A stretch of DNA of 64,000 bases from an uncultured Gammaproteobacteria bacterium (GTDB lineage Bacteria; Pseudomonadota; Gammaproteobacteria; DRLM01), in the NCBI GenBank assembly GCA_947259075.1, contig CAMYKQ010000053.1:1-64000 (forward strand). Direction: 5' to 3'. Shown piece after piece: positions 50,835 to 62,598 of the stretch (position 1 is the stretch's first letter; every line of letters begins with the position of its first letter). The notes below the pieces were generated by a model. It was not told where the DNA came from and searched no databases. It saw only the letters and a list, made by a program, of their open reading frames with translations. A program made the position numbers and the translations under genes.

Positions 50835-52199
50835 TCATTCTTCAGTGGCAAACCGTATCCCTGCCCACGCCGCTTCCGCCATCAGTTGTATTTCTTCCGG
50901 CGTGATGATGTAAGGCGGCATGAAATAGACTACGTTACCCAGCGGCCGCAGCAGCACGCCTTTTTCCAAGGCATGTTGATACACGCGCAGGCCGCGGCGT
51001 TCTTGCCAGGGGTAAGGCTCGCGCGCTTTTTTATCTTTCACCATCTCGATGGCGACGATCATGCCGCGCTGGCGCACTTCGGCGACGTGCGGGTGCTCGG
51101 CGAAATGCGCCGTGGCCGCGTGCATATGCGCGGCGAGGGCGCGATTGCGGACGATGATGTCGTCTTGCGCGAAGATGTCGAGGGTGGCCAGTGCGGCGCG
51201 GCAGCCGAGCGGGTTGCCGGTGTAGCTGTGCGAGTGCAGAAAGGCGTTGAGTTTTTCGTAGTCGTCGTAAAACGCCTGATAGATTTCCTCGCGGGTGAGC
51301 ACGGCGGCCAAGGGCAGATAACCGCCGGTGAGGCCTTTGGAGAGGCACATGAAGTCCGGCGTGATGCCGGCCTGCTCGCAGGCGAACAGCGTGCCGCTGC
51401 GGCCGAAGCCCACGGCGATTTCGTCGGCGATAAGGTGGACGCCGTATTCATCGCAGGCGGCGCGCAGTAATGTCAAATACACGGGGTCGTACATGCGCAT
51501 ATTGCCGGCGCATTGCACCAGCGGTTCGACGATGACGGCGCAGACCTCGTCGGCGTGCTGCGCCAGCGCGCGGCGCATGTGTTCGAACATGCGGGTGGAA
51601 TGTTCCGCCCAATCGCTGCCCGGCTCTCGCGCAAAGCAGTCGGGCGAGGGCACGGTGATGGCCTGCATCAATAAGGGTTGGTAGATTTCTTTGTAGAGCG
51701 CGACGTCGCCCACCGCCAGCGCGCCGAGGGTCTCGCCGTGGTAGCTGTTGCTCAGGCTGATGAATTTGGTCTTGCACGGCGCGCCGCGATTGCGCCAGGT
51801 GTGAAAGCTCATCTTCAGCGCCACCTCCACCGCGGAGGAACCGTTGTCGGCGTAGAAACAGCGCTTGAGGCCGGGCGGCGCCAGCGCGGTGAGGCGTTCT
51901 GCGAGTTCGATCGCGGGTGTGTGGGTGAAGCCCGCCAGCAGCACGTGTTCCAGATTTTCCAATTGATCGCGCAGCGCGGCGTTGATGCGCGGATTGGCGT
52001 GGCCGAAGAGATTCACCCACCACGAGCTGATGGCGTCGAGATAGCGCTTGCCGTCGAAGTCTTCCAGCCACACGCCCGCGCCGCGGCGGATGGGGATGAG
52101 CGGCAGGGTTTCGTGATCCTTCATTTGCGTGCAGGGGTGCCAGAGCACGGCCAGGTCGCGGGCCATCAGGGCGGCATTCGTGTGTTTGGCGGCGGGCAT
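50835..52199 (-). CDS. bioA: Adenosylmethionine-8-amino-7-oxononanoate aminotransferase
   Basis: 454 residues, class III PLP aminotransferase. The start LWHPCTQMKDHETLPLIPI is diagnostic of BioA. PLP and substrate residues are near GSSAVEVALKMSFHTW (about 114-129), LIADEIAVGFGRSGTLF and the Schiff-base Lys in CLSKGLTGGYLPLA (near 279). It transfers the amino group of SAM to KAPA in biotin synthesis. It stands alone; the other bio genes are not in this window. Its start faces the divergent PEP-CTERM gene across 337 nt. Confidence 0.96.
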   Translation of the reverse strand: MPAAKHTNAALMARDLAVLWHPCTQMKDHETLPLIPIRRGAGVWLEDFDGKRYLDAISSWWVNLFGHANPRINAALRDQLENLEHVLLAGFTHTPAIELAERLTALAPPGLKRCFYADNGSSAVEVALKMSFHTWRNRGAPCKTKFISLSNSYHGETLGALAVGDVALYKEIYQPLLMQAITVPSPDCFAREPGSDWAEHSTRMFEHMRRALAQHADEVCAVIVEPLVQCAGNMRMYDPVYLTLLRAACDEYGVHLIADEIAVGFGRSGTLFACEQAGITPDFMCLSKGLTGGYLPLAAVLTREEIYQAFYDDYEKLNAFLHSHSYTGNPLGCRAALATLDIFAQDDIIVRNRALAAHMHAATAHFAEHPHVAEVRQRGMIVAIEMVKDKKAREPYPWQERRGLRVYQHALEKGVLLRPLGNVVYFMPPYIITPEEIQLMAEAAWAGIRFATEE

Positions 52200-52536
52200 C
52201 CGTGTCGGCTGTATGGGTTGTGGGCAGGCGCGCTAGGTTAGCACAGCGCCCGCGCCGTGGCGGCAGTGACAACAAGGATAAAGCGTGTCGGGATTATTTA
52301 CAGGCTGGCGTGACGGCCGCTTGCGGGATCATTAAAGCCGTTTAAAAAAAGCAGCTTAACGAGTTGGCAAGCATGTTGCTATTACCCTGTCGCGGATGTA
52401 TCGCGCCGGTTGCCCGGTCTAGGGTAACCACTAAAGCCTTCCACGGATGTACCTCAAGGATGTATCTCTCTATGTAATGGGCGACGGACCCCCTGCTTTG
52501 CGCGTTGTTTGGTTTCACAAAGCATTGGGATAATTC
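52200..52536. other. Divergent promoter region between bioA and the PEP-CTERM gene
   Basis: 337 nt without an ORF. It should carry promoters for both flanking genes. Three copies of GGATGTAYC, at 52394, 52445 and 52458, lie upstream of the PEP-CTERM gene and could be binding sites. I see no BirA-type operator or RNA element. Confidence 0.5.
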
Positions 52537-53535
52537 ATGATCAAGTCGCTGTTATTTTCCACCGCCATTTTGCTGGGCGTGAGCGGCACCGCCGCCGCGG
52601 CGCCGCTGTTATTGGAAGGCAATTTCATCCGCGTCACCATCGGTGATGACGGCACCTTGGGTAATGGCTACGGGCCGGAACCGGGTTTGCTGTACGACGC
52701 CACGGGTTCACGCAATTTCACCGGCGATGATTTTCTCAAGCCGGGTTTTCCCTGGGAATTCTTCACGGTGAAGGCCAACGAGGTCGGCGTCACTGGCAAC
52801 AATAATGACACTGATTTTTGGATGCGCGATTTCCGCTTCAACTTGATTGAGGATTTGAGCGGCCAGCAGGGTTTCGACCGGCATGTGCGTTGGCTCGGCA
52901 CCAGTGAATCGATGCAGTTGAGTAACGATTTCTTTTTCAATGACGACGATCAGTCGATTCAAGTCCGCACGACCATCACCTCATTATTGGATCTCAGCGG
53001 TCTGCGTTTCGCGCGCAGCATCGACCCCGATCAAGACGTCGAAACGTACGGCGATTATGAAACCCGCAACGGCCGTGGTTACGACGCCAATGGTGATGGC
53101 GATTTCGGCGGCGCGGGTGACGTGGCGCCGCAAAACTGGGTGCATGCGCAAGGCGCGCGCAGCGGTTTGAGTGTGGGGCTGTACTCGGATTCACCCTATG
53201 CGCACGACACCGGCGTTTCCTACGATTGGCTGCTCGATCCGGATTTCTTTCTCGCCGGCATCGATGAGGGCGATGGCGATAATGCCTTGGGCATAGGCTT
53301 TAATCTCGGGGATCTGGCGCGAGGGCAGTCGGTTTCATTTATGTATGCCTACGTCTTGAGCGCCAGCCTGGGCGGCGCGCAATTCCCCGTGCTTGGCGCG
53401 CAGCGCGAGGATGAACCGGCGGAGAGTTCTTTGTCCGTCAGCAGCGTCCCCGAGCCGGGCACGCTGATCTTGATGAGTTTGGGGGTCGCGGCTTTGGGGG
53501 TTTTCACCGGGCGCAGGGCGCGCAATAAAACATAA
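52537..53535 (+). CDS. PEP-CTERM sorted exported protein
   Basis: 332 residues. The signal peptide (MIKSLLFSTAILLGVSGTAAA) is followed by a beta-rich domain of unknown type with many Asp and Asn (DDDQSIQVRTTITS, DANGDGDFGGAGD near 188-200, a Ca-binding-like Asp motif). The C-terminus SSVPEPGTLILMSLGVAALG then TGRRARNK is a textbook PEP-CTERM sorting signal, so it should be handed to an exosortase and displayed on the surface or in the extracellular matrix. Monocistronic; a terminator follows at 53567. Confidence 0.88.
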   Translation: MIKSLLFSTAILLGVSGTAAAAPLLLEGNFIRVTIGDDGTLGNGYGPEPGLLYDATGSRNFTGDDFLKPGFPWEFFTVKANEVGVTGNNNDTDFWMRDFRFNLIEDLSGQQGFDRHVRWLGTSESMQLSNDFFFNDDDQSIQVRTTITSLLDLSGLRFARSIDPDQDVETYGDYETRNGRGYDANGDGDFGGAGDVAPQNWVHAQGARSGLSVGLYSDSPYAHDTGVSYDWLLDPDFFLAGIDEGDGDNALGIGFNLGDLARGQSVSFMYAYVLSASLGGAQFPVLGAQREDEPAESSLSVSSVPEPGTLILMSLGVAALGVFTGRRARNKT

Positions 53536-53566
53536 ATTATAACTACAAACATAAAACTAAAAATTG

Positions 53567-53596
53567 AAACGGCTCATTACGAGCCGTTTTTTTTTT
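53567..53596 (+). terminator. Rho-independent terminator of the PEP-CTERM gene
   Basis: Stem AAACGGCTC / GAGCCGTTT with loop ATTAC, followed by a long T-run. It lies between convergent genes and may also act for metF on the other strand. Confidence 0.93.
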
Positions 53597-53616
53597 GCGG
53601 ATGAAGCGGGCTGAAC

Positions 53617-54480
53617 TTAACCCGGCTTGGAGATGATGCCGAGGTTTTGCCAGATCGTCGTGGTCGGGCCGGCCTGGTTCATCGTGTAGAAATGCAGACC
53701 CGGCGCGCCGCCGTCCATGAGCGTGCGGCACAGCTCGGTGGTGACGTCCATGCCGAAGGCGCGCAGGGATTTCAGATCATCGCCGTAGGCTTCGAGACGT
53801 TTGCGGATCCAGCGCGGGATTTCCGCGCCGCAGGCGTCGGAGAAGCGCGCCAGCTGGATGTGATTGGTGATGGGCATGATGCCCGGCACGATGGGCAATT
53901 CCACGCCCAGTTGCTCGCAGTCGTCGACGAAACGGAAATAGGCGTCGGCGTTGTAGAAGTATTGGGTGATGGCGGCATCGGCGCCGGCCTCCACTTTGCG
54001 TTTGAAGTTGAGCAGGTCTTTGCGCGCGTTGCTCGCTTGCGGATGAAACTCCGGATAGGCCGCGACTTCGATGAAGAAATGATCGCCGGTCTCCTTGCGG
54101 ATGAATTCGACCAATTCATTGGCGTAGCGGAACTCGCCCGCCTCGCGCATGCCCGAGGGCATGTCGCCGCGCAGGGCGACCAAATGGCGGATGCCTTGGG
54201 CTTGGTAGTTTTGCAGGATGCCGCGAATGCTGTGCTTGGTTGATCCGATGCAGGACAAGTGCGGCGCGACGTCGATGCCGGTCGCTAGTTTGATCTCGCG
54301 TACGGTGTCGAAGGTGCGTTCCTGTGTCGAGCCGCCGGCGCCGAAGGTCACCGAGGCGAAGCAGGGTTTGAGCGGCGCGAGCTGGGTGTAGGTCTCACGC
54401 AGTTTCGCGGCGCTGTCTTCCGACTTTGGCGGAAAGAATTCGACGCTATAGGCTTTGGGATAATTTTTTTGCGATTTCAT
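53617..54480 (-). CDS. metF: 5,10-methylenetetrahydrofolate reductase
   Basis: 287 residues, close to E. coli MetF (296). SVEFFPPKSE (about 12-21) opens the TIM barrel with its catalytic Glu. FGAGGSTQERT and HLSCIGSTKHSI follow, with LRGDMPSG near 105-112 and ADAAITQYFYNADAY near 166-180. It reduces methylene-THF to methyl-THF with FAD for methionine synthesis. The ATG at 54480 matches family starts. It lies 216 nt downstream of ahcY on the same strand, with several small hairpins in between, so it is perhaps partly uncoupled. Confidence 0.95.
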   Translation of the reverse strand: MKSQKNYPKAYSVEFFPPKSEDSAAKLRETYTQLAPLKPCFASVTFGAGGSTQERTFDTVREIKLATGIDVAPHLSCIGSTKHSIRGILQNYQAQGIRHLVALRGDMPSGMREAGEFRYANELVEFIRKETGDHFFIEVAAYPEFHPQASNARKDLLNFKRKVEAGADAAITQYFYNADAYFRFVDDCEQLGVELPIVPGIMPITNHIQLARFSDACGAEIPRWIRKRLEAYGDDLKSLRAFGMDVTTELCRTLMDGGAPGLHFYTMNQAGPTTTIWQNLGIISKPG

Positions 54481-54541
54481 GGGGCGCCATTTCAGATGCA
54501 GGACGGGTTGGGCGCCATCAATATTACGCCTCTTGACCGGC

Positions 54542-54569
54542 ATCCCTCTCCCGCTTGCGGGAGAGGGAT
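54542..54569. repeat. Palindromic repeat in the ahcY-metF spacer
   Basis: ATCCCTCTCCCGC / GCGGGAGAGGGAT with a 2-nt loop; same core as the repeat at 13484-13511. Confidence 0.8.
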
Positions 54570-54658
54570 GGGGCGAGGCTCTATATCGCGCCGTAACCCG
54601 CCAACTTGTCGCGTAGCGACTCCTTCAATTGTGCAAGGTGCGCCTTGCGGCGCGGTTT

Positions 54659-54690
54659 GGTGGGTTACGCGGCTGCGCCGCTAACCCACC
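54659..54690. repeat. Palindromic repeat GGTGGGTTA...TAACCCACC
   Basis: GGTGGGTTACGCGGC pairs with GCCGCTAACCCACC (one bulged base), 6 nt from the end of ahcY. It may stabilise or end the ahcY transcript, but no T-run follows on the minus strand. Such GGGTTA/TAACCC palindromes are widespread intergenic repeats. Confidence 0.75.
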
Positions 54691-54696
54691 CTACAT

Positions 54697-56109
<1,413 letters not shown>

Positions 56110-56150
56110 AGTGGATCTCCTAAATATCTTAAGAGCGCCGTTTTTACAGA

Positions 56151-56207
56151 ACCGCTTTCCTCGAGCCTGGCGGGGACTCCGCTGCAGCGCCCCTCGAGGA
56201 AAGCGGT
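56151..56207 (-). promoter_or_regulatory. S-adenosylhomocysteine (SAH) riboswitch
   Basis: On the minus strand the core reads CTCGAGGGGCGCTGCAGCGG, then AGTCCCCGCCAGGCTCGAGG. GAGG-x-GCGCTGC and CGCCAGGCTCG are the conserved SAH-aptamer blocks. The outer arms form a 15-bp perfect stem (ACCGCTTTCCTCGAG with its complement), a long P1. It sits in the metK-ahcY spacer, directly before ahcY. In this class, bound SAH turns expression on. Confidence 0.9.
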
Positions 56208-56214
56208 GTGAAGA

Positions 56215-57375
56215 TTACAGGCCCGCGGCGGCGCGCAAGGCTTCGGCCTTGTCGGTGGCTTCCCACGGCACATTGATGTCCTCGCGGCCGAAGTGGCCGT
56301 AGGCGGCGGTCTGCTTGTAGATCGGCTGCAACAGATTGAGCATGGTGACGATACCGCGCGGACGCAAATCGAACTGCTCGCGGATCAACTCGATGATGCG
56401 CGCCTCGCTGATCTTGCCGGTGCCGAAGGTGTCGACGCTGATGGAAGTAGGCTCGGCCACGCCGATGGCGTAGGAGACCTGAATCTCGCAGCGGTCGGCG
56501 ATGCCGGCGGCGACGATGTTCTTGGCGACGTAACGGCCGGCGTAAGCGGCGGAGCGGTCGACCTTGGTCGGATCCTTGCCGGAGAAGGCGCCGCCGCCGT
56601 GACGGGCCATGCCGCCGTAGGTGTCGACGATGATCTTGCGGCCGGTGAGGCCGCAGTCGCCCACGGGGCCGCCGATGACGAAGCGCCCGGTGGGGTTGAC
56701 GAAATACTTGGTGGTCTTCGTGAGCCATTCTTCGGGCAGCACCGGCTTGATGATCTCTTCGATCACCGCCTCGGTGAGGGCCTTGTGGCTGACATCGGGG
56801 TTGTGCTGGGTGGAGAGCACCACCGCGTCCACCGCCACCGGCGTGGCGCCGTCGTAGCGGATGGTGACCTGGCTCTTGGCGTCGGGGCGCAGCCAGGGCA
56901 TGACGCCGTTCTTGCGCAGCTCGGCTTGGCGGCGCACCAGGCGGTGGGCGTAGGTGATGGGGGCGGGCATCAGCACGTCGGTCTCGTTGGTGGCGTAACC
57001 GAACATCATGCCTTGGTCGCCGGCGCCTTGTTCGTGATTCTCGGATTCGTCCACGCCCATGGCGATGTCGGCGGACTGTTTGCCGATGGCGGTGAGCACG
57101 GCGCAGGATTCCCAGTCGAAACCCATCTCCGAGCTGTTATAGCCGATGTCCTTGATGGTTTGGCGCACGACGGCCTCGGAATCGACCCAGGCCTCGGTGG
57201 TGACTTCACCCGCGAGCATCACCATGCCGGTCTTGACCAGGGTTTCGCAGGCCACGCGGGCCTTCTTATCTTGGGCCAGGATGGCGTCCAGGATCGCGTC
57301 GGAGATCTGGTCGGCGACTTTGTCGGGGTGGCCTTCCGAGACCGATTCGGAAGTGAATAAATGCCAATTGCTCAT
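56215..57375 (-). CDS. metK: S-adenosylmethionine synthetase
   Basis: 386 residues, like E. coli MetK (384). [20 protein letters not shown] (6-25), [16 protein letters not shown] (near 117-132) and [19 protein letters not shown] (near 260-278) are the ATP, methionine and metal signatures. It makes SAM from methionine and ATP. ahcY follows after 105 nt that contain the SAH riboswitch. Its own 600-nt upstream region is shared with tkt; I found no SAM riboswitch or clear repressor site there. Confidence 0.97.
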   Translation of the reverse strand: MSNWHLFTSESVSEGHPDKVADQISDAILDAILAQDKKARVACETLVKTGMVMLAGEVTTEAWVDSEAVVRQTIKDIGYNSSEMGFDWESCAVLTAIGKQSADIAMGVDESENHEQGAGDQGMMFGYATNETDVLMPAPITYAHRLVRRQAELRKNGVMPWLRPDAKSQVTIRYDGATPVAVDAVVLSTQHNPDVSHKALTEAVIEEIIKPVLPEEWLTKTTKYFVNPTGRFVIGGPVGDCGLTGRKIIVDTYGGMARHGGGAFSGKDPTKVDRSAAYAGRYVAKNIVAAGIADRCEIQVSYAIGVAEPTSISVDTFGTGKISEARIIELIREQFDLRPRGIVTMLNLLQPIYKQTAAYGHFGREDINVPWEATDKAEALRAAAGL

Positions 57376-57980
57376 GTGCGCGTGTCCTCGTGCCGGGGTG
57401 CTGGCCAGGCCAGCCAGGCCCTATAAATCATGAAGGTAATAACAGTGGGTTGTCTTAAAAACCGCATGCCCGCAGCATTGGGCACAGGTTCACCCCATCC
57501 AAACGGCACATATTAACCTGCCCTAGCCTGGGGTGCCAGTTCTCCAATGATAGGGCGCTTAACGGCGGATCGGCCGAATGGATGAGCATATCCTAGGGAA
57601 ATGGTAAGAGAACGGCCCCGCCCTTGCCCAAACGGGACGGGTGAGAGAGAATTACCGGTCCTTAGCGGGTGGCGGGTCTTTGGGTCGTCGCCATATGTTA
57701 GTGAATGTTGATAAAATGGCCGCCATGGGCGCTACGGGTCCGCCCGCCGAGCTGCCGGGTAAGATAGCCCTAAGCTGACGGGATGTGGACCGGCAGGATA
57801 AAAACGCGCCTCGCGGGGGTGGGTGGGTTTGAGCCTCTGAGGGTGGGGGTGCCGCTCTAATTTTTTCCCTTCGTACATCGAATTATTGCCGCTCCGTGAT
57901 GCTGACCGATGCCGGTCACGGGCGATGAAACCAGTTTTTTTGGTACTACTGACGTTTATTTTTTATTTTAGGAGAGACGC
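57376..57980. other. Divergent promoter region between metK and tkt
   Basis: 605 nt without a supported gene. Visible structure: CTGCCGG at 57752 pairs with CCGGCAG ending at 57796, leaving a 31-nt loop, and a GT-rich stretch occurs near 57815-57850. Promoters for metK (leftward) and tkt (rightward) must lie here. A long untranslated leader for tkt is possible. No riboswitch family is recognised. Confidence 0.5.
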
Positions 57981-59978
57981 ATGCCTTCGCGCAGAGAACT
58001 AGCCAATGCCATTCGTGCCCTGAGCATGGACGCCGTTCAAAAGGCCAACTCCGGTCATCCCGGAGCGCCCATGGGAATGGCGGACATCGCCGAGGTGTTG
58101 TGGAATGACTTCATGCACCACAACCCCAGCAATCCCAAGTGGCCCAATCGCGACCGCTTCGTGCTGTCGAATGGTCACGGTTCGATGTTGATCTATTCCC
58201 TGCTGCACCTCACCGGCTATGACCTCGGCATCGAGGATCTCAAACAGTTCCGTCAACTGCATTCCCGCACCCCGGGCCATCCTGAATACGGCTACACCCC
58301 CGGCGTCGAGACCACCACCGGCCCGCTGGGCCAGGGCATCACCAATGCCGTGGGCATGGCCATCGCCGAGAAGATGCTGGCCGGCCAGTTCAATCGTGAC
58401 GGCCACAAGATCGTCGATCACTACACCTATGTCTTCATGGGTGACGGCTGCATGATGGAAGGCATCTCCCACGAGGCCTGCTCGCTGGCGGGCACGCTGG
58501 GTTTGGGCAAGCTCATCGCCTTCTGGGACGACAACGGCATCTCCATCGACGGTCACGTCGAGGGCTGGTTTACCGATGATACCCCCAAGCGTTTCGAGGC
58601 CTATGGCTGGCATGTGGTGCGCGACGTCGACGGTCATGACGCCGAGGCGGTGAAGAAGGCCCTGATGGAAGCCCGGTCCGTAAATGACAAACCCACCATG
58701 ATCTGCACCAAGACCGTGATCGGTTGGGGCGCGCCGAATTTGTGCGGCAGCCACGATTGCCACGGCGCGGCCTTGGGTTTGGATGAAGTCGCCGCCACCC
58801 GCGAAAACCTGGGCTGGAAACACGCGCCTTTCGAAGTGCCCGACGATATCTACGCCGGCTGGAACGCGCGCGACAAAGGCGCCAAGGCCGAGGCGGCTTG
58901 GGCGGAGAAATTCGCGAAATATAAAGCGGCTTTCCCCGATCTCGCCGCCGAGTTCGACCGCCGCGTCGTCAAGGGTGAGTTGCCGGGCAATTGGGCCGCG
59001 AAAGCCAAAGAATTCGTCGCCGCGTGCAACACCAAGGCCGAGAAGATCGCCACCCGCAAGGCCTCGCAGAACGCGATCAGCGCCTTCGCGCCCTTGCTGC
59101 CGGAAATCGTCGGCGGTTCGGCCGACCTCGCCAGCTCCAATCTGACCTTGTGGAAAGAGGCCAAAGGCATCAGCAATACCGTGTCCGATGGCAATTACAT
59201 CTATTACGGCGTGCGCGAATTCGCCATGTCCGCCATCATGAACGGCATCAGCCTGCACGGCGGTTTCATCCCCTACGGCGCCACCTTCCTCACCTTCTCC
59301 GACTACGCCCGCAACGCGGTGCGCATGGCGGCGCTGATGAAGATCCGCAGCATCTTCGTCTACACCCACGACTCCATCGGTCTCGGCGAAGACGGCCCGA
59401 CGCATCAACCCATCGAGCACGTCACCTCCTTGCGTATCATCCCTAATATGCAAGTCTGGCGTCCGTGCGACACCGTGGAATCAGCCGTAGCTTGGCAAGC
59501 GGCCGTCGAGCGCAATGACGGTCCCAGCAGCTTGATCTTCTCGCGTCAGGCCTTGGCCCATATGCCGCGCAATGAGCAGCAGATCGCCGATATCCGCCGC
59601 GGCGGTTACACCTTGCTGGACTGCCAGGGCGCGCCGCAGGCCATCATCATGTCCACCGGCTCCGAAGTGGAGATCGCCGTGGCCGCGGCCAAGACCCTTA
59701 GCGATAACGGCGTGCGCGTGCGCGTGGTGTCCATGCCCTGCACCAATGTCTTCGATAAGCAAGATGCCGCCTACAAAGAGGCCGTGTTGCCCAAGGCCGT
59801 CAAGGCGCGGGTGGCCATCGAGGCGGGCGTCAGCGAATTCTGGGCGCGTTTCGTGGGCGATCAAGGCAAGGTCATTGGCATCGACCGCTTCGGCGAGTCC
59901 GCGCCTATCGCCGCCTTGTACAAGGAGTTCGGCTTCACCGCGGAGAACGTGGTCAAGGCGGTCCAGGAGCAGCTTTAA
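57981..59978 (+). CDS. tkt: Transketolase
   Basis: 665 residues, like E. coli TktA (663). The TPP motif is [18 protein letters not shown] (about 155-172) ending at [15 protein letters not shown]. The conserved start is [22 protein letters not shown], and the pyrimidine-domain GPTHQPIEH (near 474-482) is clear. It moves two-carbon units between sugar phosphates in the pentose-phosphate and Calvin cycles. AGGAGAG lies just before the ATG. First gene of a rightward run with gap, pgk and pyk, a grouping common in chemolithoautotrophs; the link to CO2 fixation is inferred. Confidence 0.96.
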   Translation: MPSRRELANAIRALSMDAVQKANSGHPGAPMGMADIAEVLWNDFMHHNPSNPKWPNRDRFVLSNGHGSMLIYSLLHLTGYDLGIEDLKQFRQLHSRTPGHPEYGYTPGVETTTGPLGQGITNAVGMAIAEKMLAGQFNRDGHKIVDHYTYVFMGDGCMMEGISHEACSLAGTLGLGKLIAFWDDNGISIDGHVEGWFTDDTPKRFEAYGWHVVRDVDGHDAEAVKKALMEARSVNDKPTMICTKTVIGWGAPNLCGSHDCHGAALGLDEVAATRENLGWKHAPFEVPDDIYAGWNARDKGAKAEAAWAEKFAKYKAAFPDLAAEFDRRVVKGELPGNWAAKAKEFVAACNTKAEKIATRKASQNAISAFAPLLPEIVGGSADLASSNLTLWKEAKGISNTVSDGNYIYYGVREFAMSAIMNGISLHGGFIPYGATFLTFSDYARNAVRMAALMKIRSIFVYTHDSIGLGEDGPTHQPIEHVTSLRIIPNMQVWRPCDTVESAVAWQAAVERNDGPSSLIFSRQALAHMPRNEQQIADIRRGGYTLLDCQGAPQAIIMSTGSEVEIAVAAAKTLSDNGVRVRVVSMPCTNVFDKQDAAYKEAVLPKAVKARVAIEAGVSEFWARFVGDQGKVIGIDRFGESAPIAALYKEFGFTAENVVKAVQEQL

Positions 59979-59988
59979 GAATTTTAAT

Positions 59989-60059
59989 AACCACGAAGAA
60001 CACGGAGGCGCGGAGACAAAAATGGGTTCTTCTCCGCGCCCTCGGTGAACTCCGTGGTT
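59989..60059. repeat. Large imperfect hairpin in the tkt-gap spacer
   Basis: Outer arms AACCACG / CGTGGTT and an inner perfect 10-bp stem GGCGCGGAGA / TCTCCGCGCC around a 14-nt loop. CCACGAAGAACACGGAGG-type elements like this are dispersed repeats in many proteobacteria. It could lower read-through between tkt and gap; it has no T-run. Confidence 0.75.
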
Positions 60060-60061
60060 GA

Positions 60062-61096
<1,035 letters not shown>

Positions 61097-61109
61097 AGAG
61101 GACAAGGGT

Positions 61110-61143
61110 GCGGGTTAGGCCGTGTTTTCGCGGCCTAACCCGC
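61110..61143. repeat. Strong hairpin downstream of gap
   Basis: Perfect 13-bp stem GCGGGTTAGGCCG / CGGCCTAACCCGC with an 8-nt loop, 13 nt after the gap stop. No T-run follows, so it more likely stabilises the gap mRNA or pauses transcription than ends it. GGGTTA/TAACCC resembles the repeat at 54659. Confidence 0.85.
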
Positions 61144-61320
61144 CCAAGCCCGGCGCAGGCAAACGCACGCCGAATATGAAAGTCGATAAGATGCACTGTA
61201 GCGCGATGGAGTGCGCGATGCTGAGCCATCGTTCAATCCACCCCGCATTTTGCCGAGAGTTATGCGGCAAGGCCCCGAGCCAGCCTTGCCAGATAATTCT
61301 TAACTTGTGAGGAGTAAGCC

Positions 61321-62499
61321 ATGCCCGTAATCAAGATGACCAGTCTCGATCTGGCCGGTAAGCGTGTATTGATGCGCGAAGATCTCAATGTGCCGTTGAA
61401 GAATGGTCAAGTGGCCGATGACACCCGTATCCGCGCTTCGCTGCCCACCATACAGCGCGCCGTGAAGGCGGGCGCCAAGGTGATGGTGATGTCGCACCTG
61501 GGCCGTCCCGAGGAGGGCGTGTTCAGCGAGGAAAATTCCGTGAGGCCCGTGGCCGAACACATGGCCGGTCTGCTGGGGCAGCCGGTGCGGGTGGTGAAGG
61601 ATTATTTGAACGGCGTGGACGTCGCCGCCGGTGAGGTGGTGATGTTCGAGAACGTGCGCTTCAACAAGGGCGAGAAGAAAAACGCCGACGCGCTGGCCAA
61701 GCAATACGCCGCGCTCTGCGACGTATTCGTGATGGACGCCTTCGGCACCGCGCATCGCGCCGAGGCTTCCACGCATGGCGTCGCCAAATTCGCGCCGGTG
61801 GCTTGCGCCGGTCCGCTGCTGGCGGGGGAATTGGATGCGCTGGCGAATGCGCTGGAGAATCCCAAGCGGCCGATGGTCGCCATCGTCGGCGGTTCGAAGG
61901 TCTCGACCAAGCTCACCGTGCTGGAATCGCTGTCCAAGGTCGTCGATCAATTGATCGTCGGCGGCGGTATCGCCAACACCTTCATCGCCGCGGCCGGCAA
62001 CAAGGTCGGCAAATCGCTGTGCGAGAATGATCTTATTCCGCAGGCGCGGAAACTCACCGAGCAGGCGCGTGCCCGCGGCGGCGATATCCCCGTGCCGGTG
62101 GACGTGGTCTGCGGCAAGGAGTTTTCCGAGAGCGCGCGCGCTGAGTTGAAGCATGTGAGCGAAGTGGCCGACGATGACATGATCTTCGACGTCGGTCCCG
62201 AGACCTCCAAGCAATTCGCGCAAATTTTGAAGAACGCCGGTACCATCGTCTGGAACGGTCCGGTCGGCGTTTTCGAGTTCGATCAATTCGGTGAAGGCAC
62301 CAAGGCCCTGGCCCAGGCCATCGCCGAGAGTCCGGCGTTCTCCATCGCCGGCGGCGGCGATACCTTGGCCGCGGTGGCTAAATACGGTATCGCCGACAAG
62401 GTGTCTTATATTTCAACGGGTGGCGGCGCCTTCCTGGAGTTTTTGGAAGGCAAGGAGCTGCCCGCGGTGGCGATCTTGAAAGAGCGCGCCAAGGGCTAA
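61321..62499 (+). CDS. pgk: Phosphoglycerate kinase
   Basis: 392 residues (E. coli 387). [20 protein letters not shown] (about 14-33), [30 protein letters not shown] and [13 protein letters not shown] (near 342-354) are the family signatures. It transfers phosphate between 1,3-bisphosphoglycerate and ADP. GAGGAG lies 6 nt before the ATG. The 224-nt spacer from gap contains a strong hairpin; the 99-nt spacer to pyk contains a perfect palindrome. Confidence 0.97.
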   Translation: MPVIKMTSLDLAGKRVLMREDLNVPLKNGQVADDTRIRASLPTIQRAVKAGAKVMVMSHLGRPEEGVFSEENSVRPVAEHMAGLLGQPVRVVKDYLNGVDVAAGEVVMFENVRFNKGEKKNADALAKQYAALCDVFVMDAFGTAHRAEASTHGVAKFAPVACAGPLLAGELDALANALENPKRPMVAIVGGSKVSTKLTVLESLSKVVDQLIVGGGIANTFIAAAGNKVGKSLCENDLIPQARKLTEQARARGGDIPVPVDVVCGKEFSESARAELKHVSEVADDDMIFDVGPETSKQFAQILKNAGTIVWNGPVGVFEFDQFGEGTKALAQAIAESPAFSIAGGGDTLAAVAKYGIADKVSYISTGGGAFLEFLEGKELPAVAILKERAKG

Positions 62500-62505
62500 A
62501 TCAAA

Positions 62506-62521
62506 AATATACGCGTATATT
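62506..62521. promoter_or_regulatory. Perfect 16-bp palindrome between pgk and pyk
   Basis: AATATACGCGTATATT, 7 nt after the pgk stop and 78 nt before pyk. A perfect AT-rich palindrome like this is a plausible dimeric repressor site. A further small inverted repeat, GGCAG-ATCA-CTGCC, lies near 62530, and GGCAGTG recurs at 62584, just before the pyk start. Confidence 0.5.
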
Positions 62522-62598
62522 AATCAGGAGGCAGATCACTGCCGGTCAATGCGGCGTTCCCATCGAGGGCGTTGCCCATAACAGGCAGTGACACATTT

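Noticed and set aside
57376-57980. SAM riboswitch upstream of metK
   Set aside because: None of the conserved SAM-aptamer blocks could be placed in order on the minus strand.
57999-59453. 484-codon open frame antisense to transketolase
   Set aside because: Shadow of a high-GC gene; the His/Gly/Val-rich translation is typical of antisense frames, and tkt is certain.
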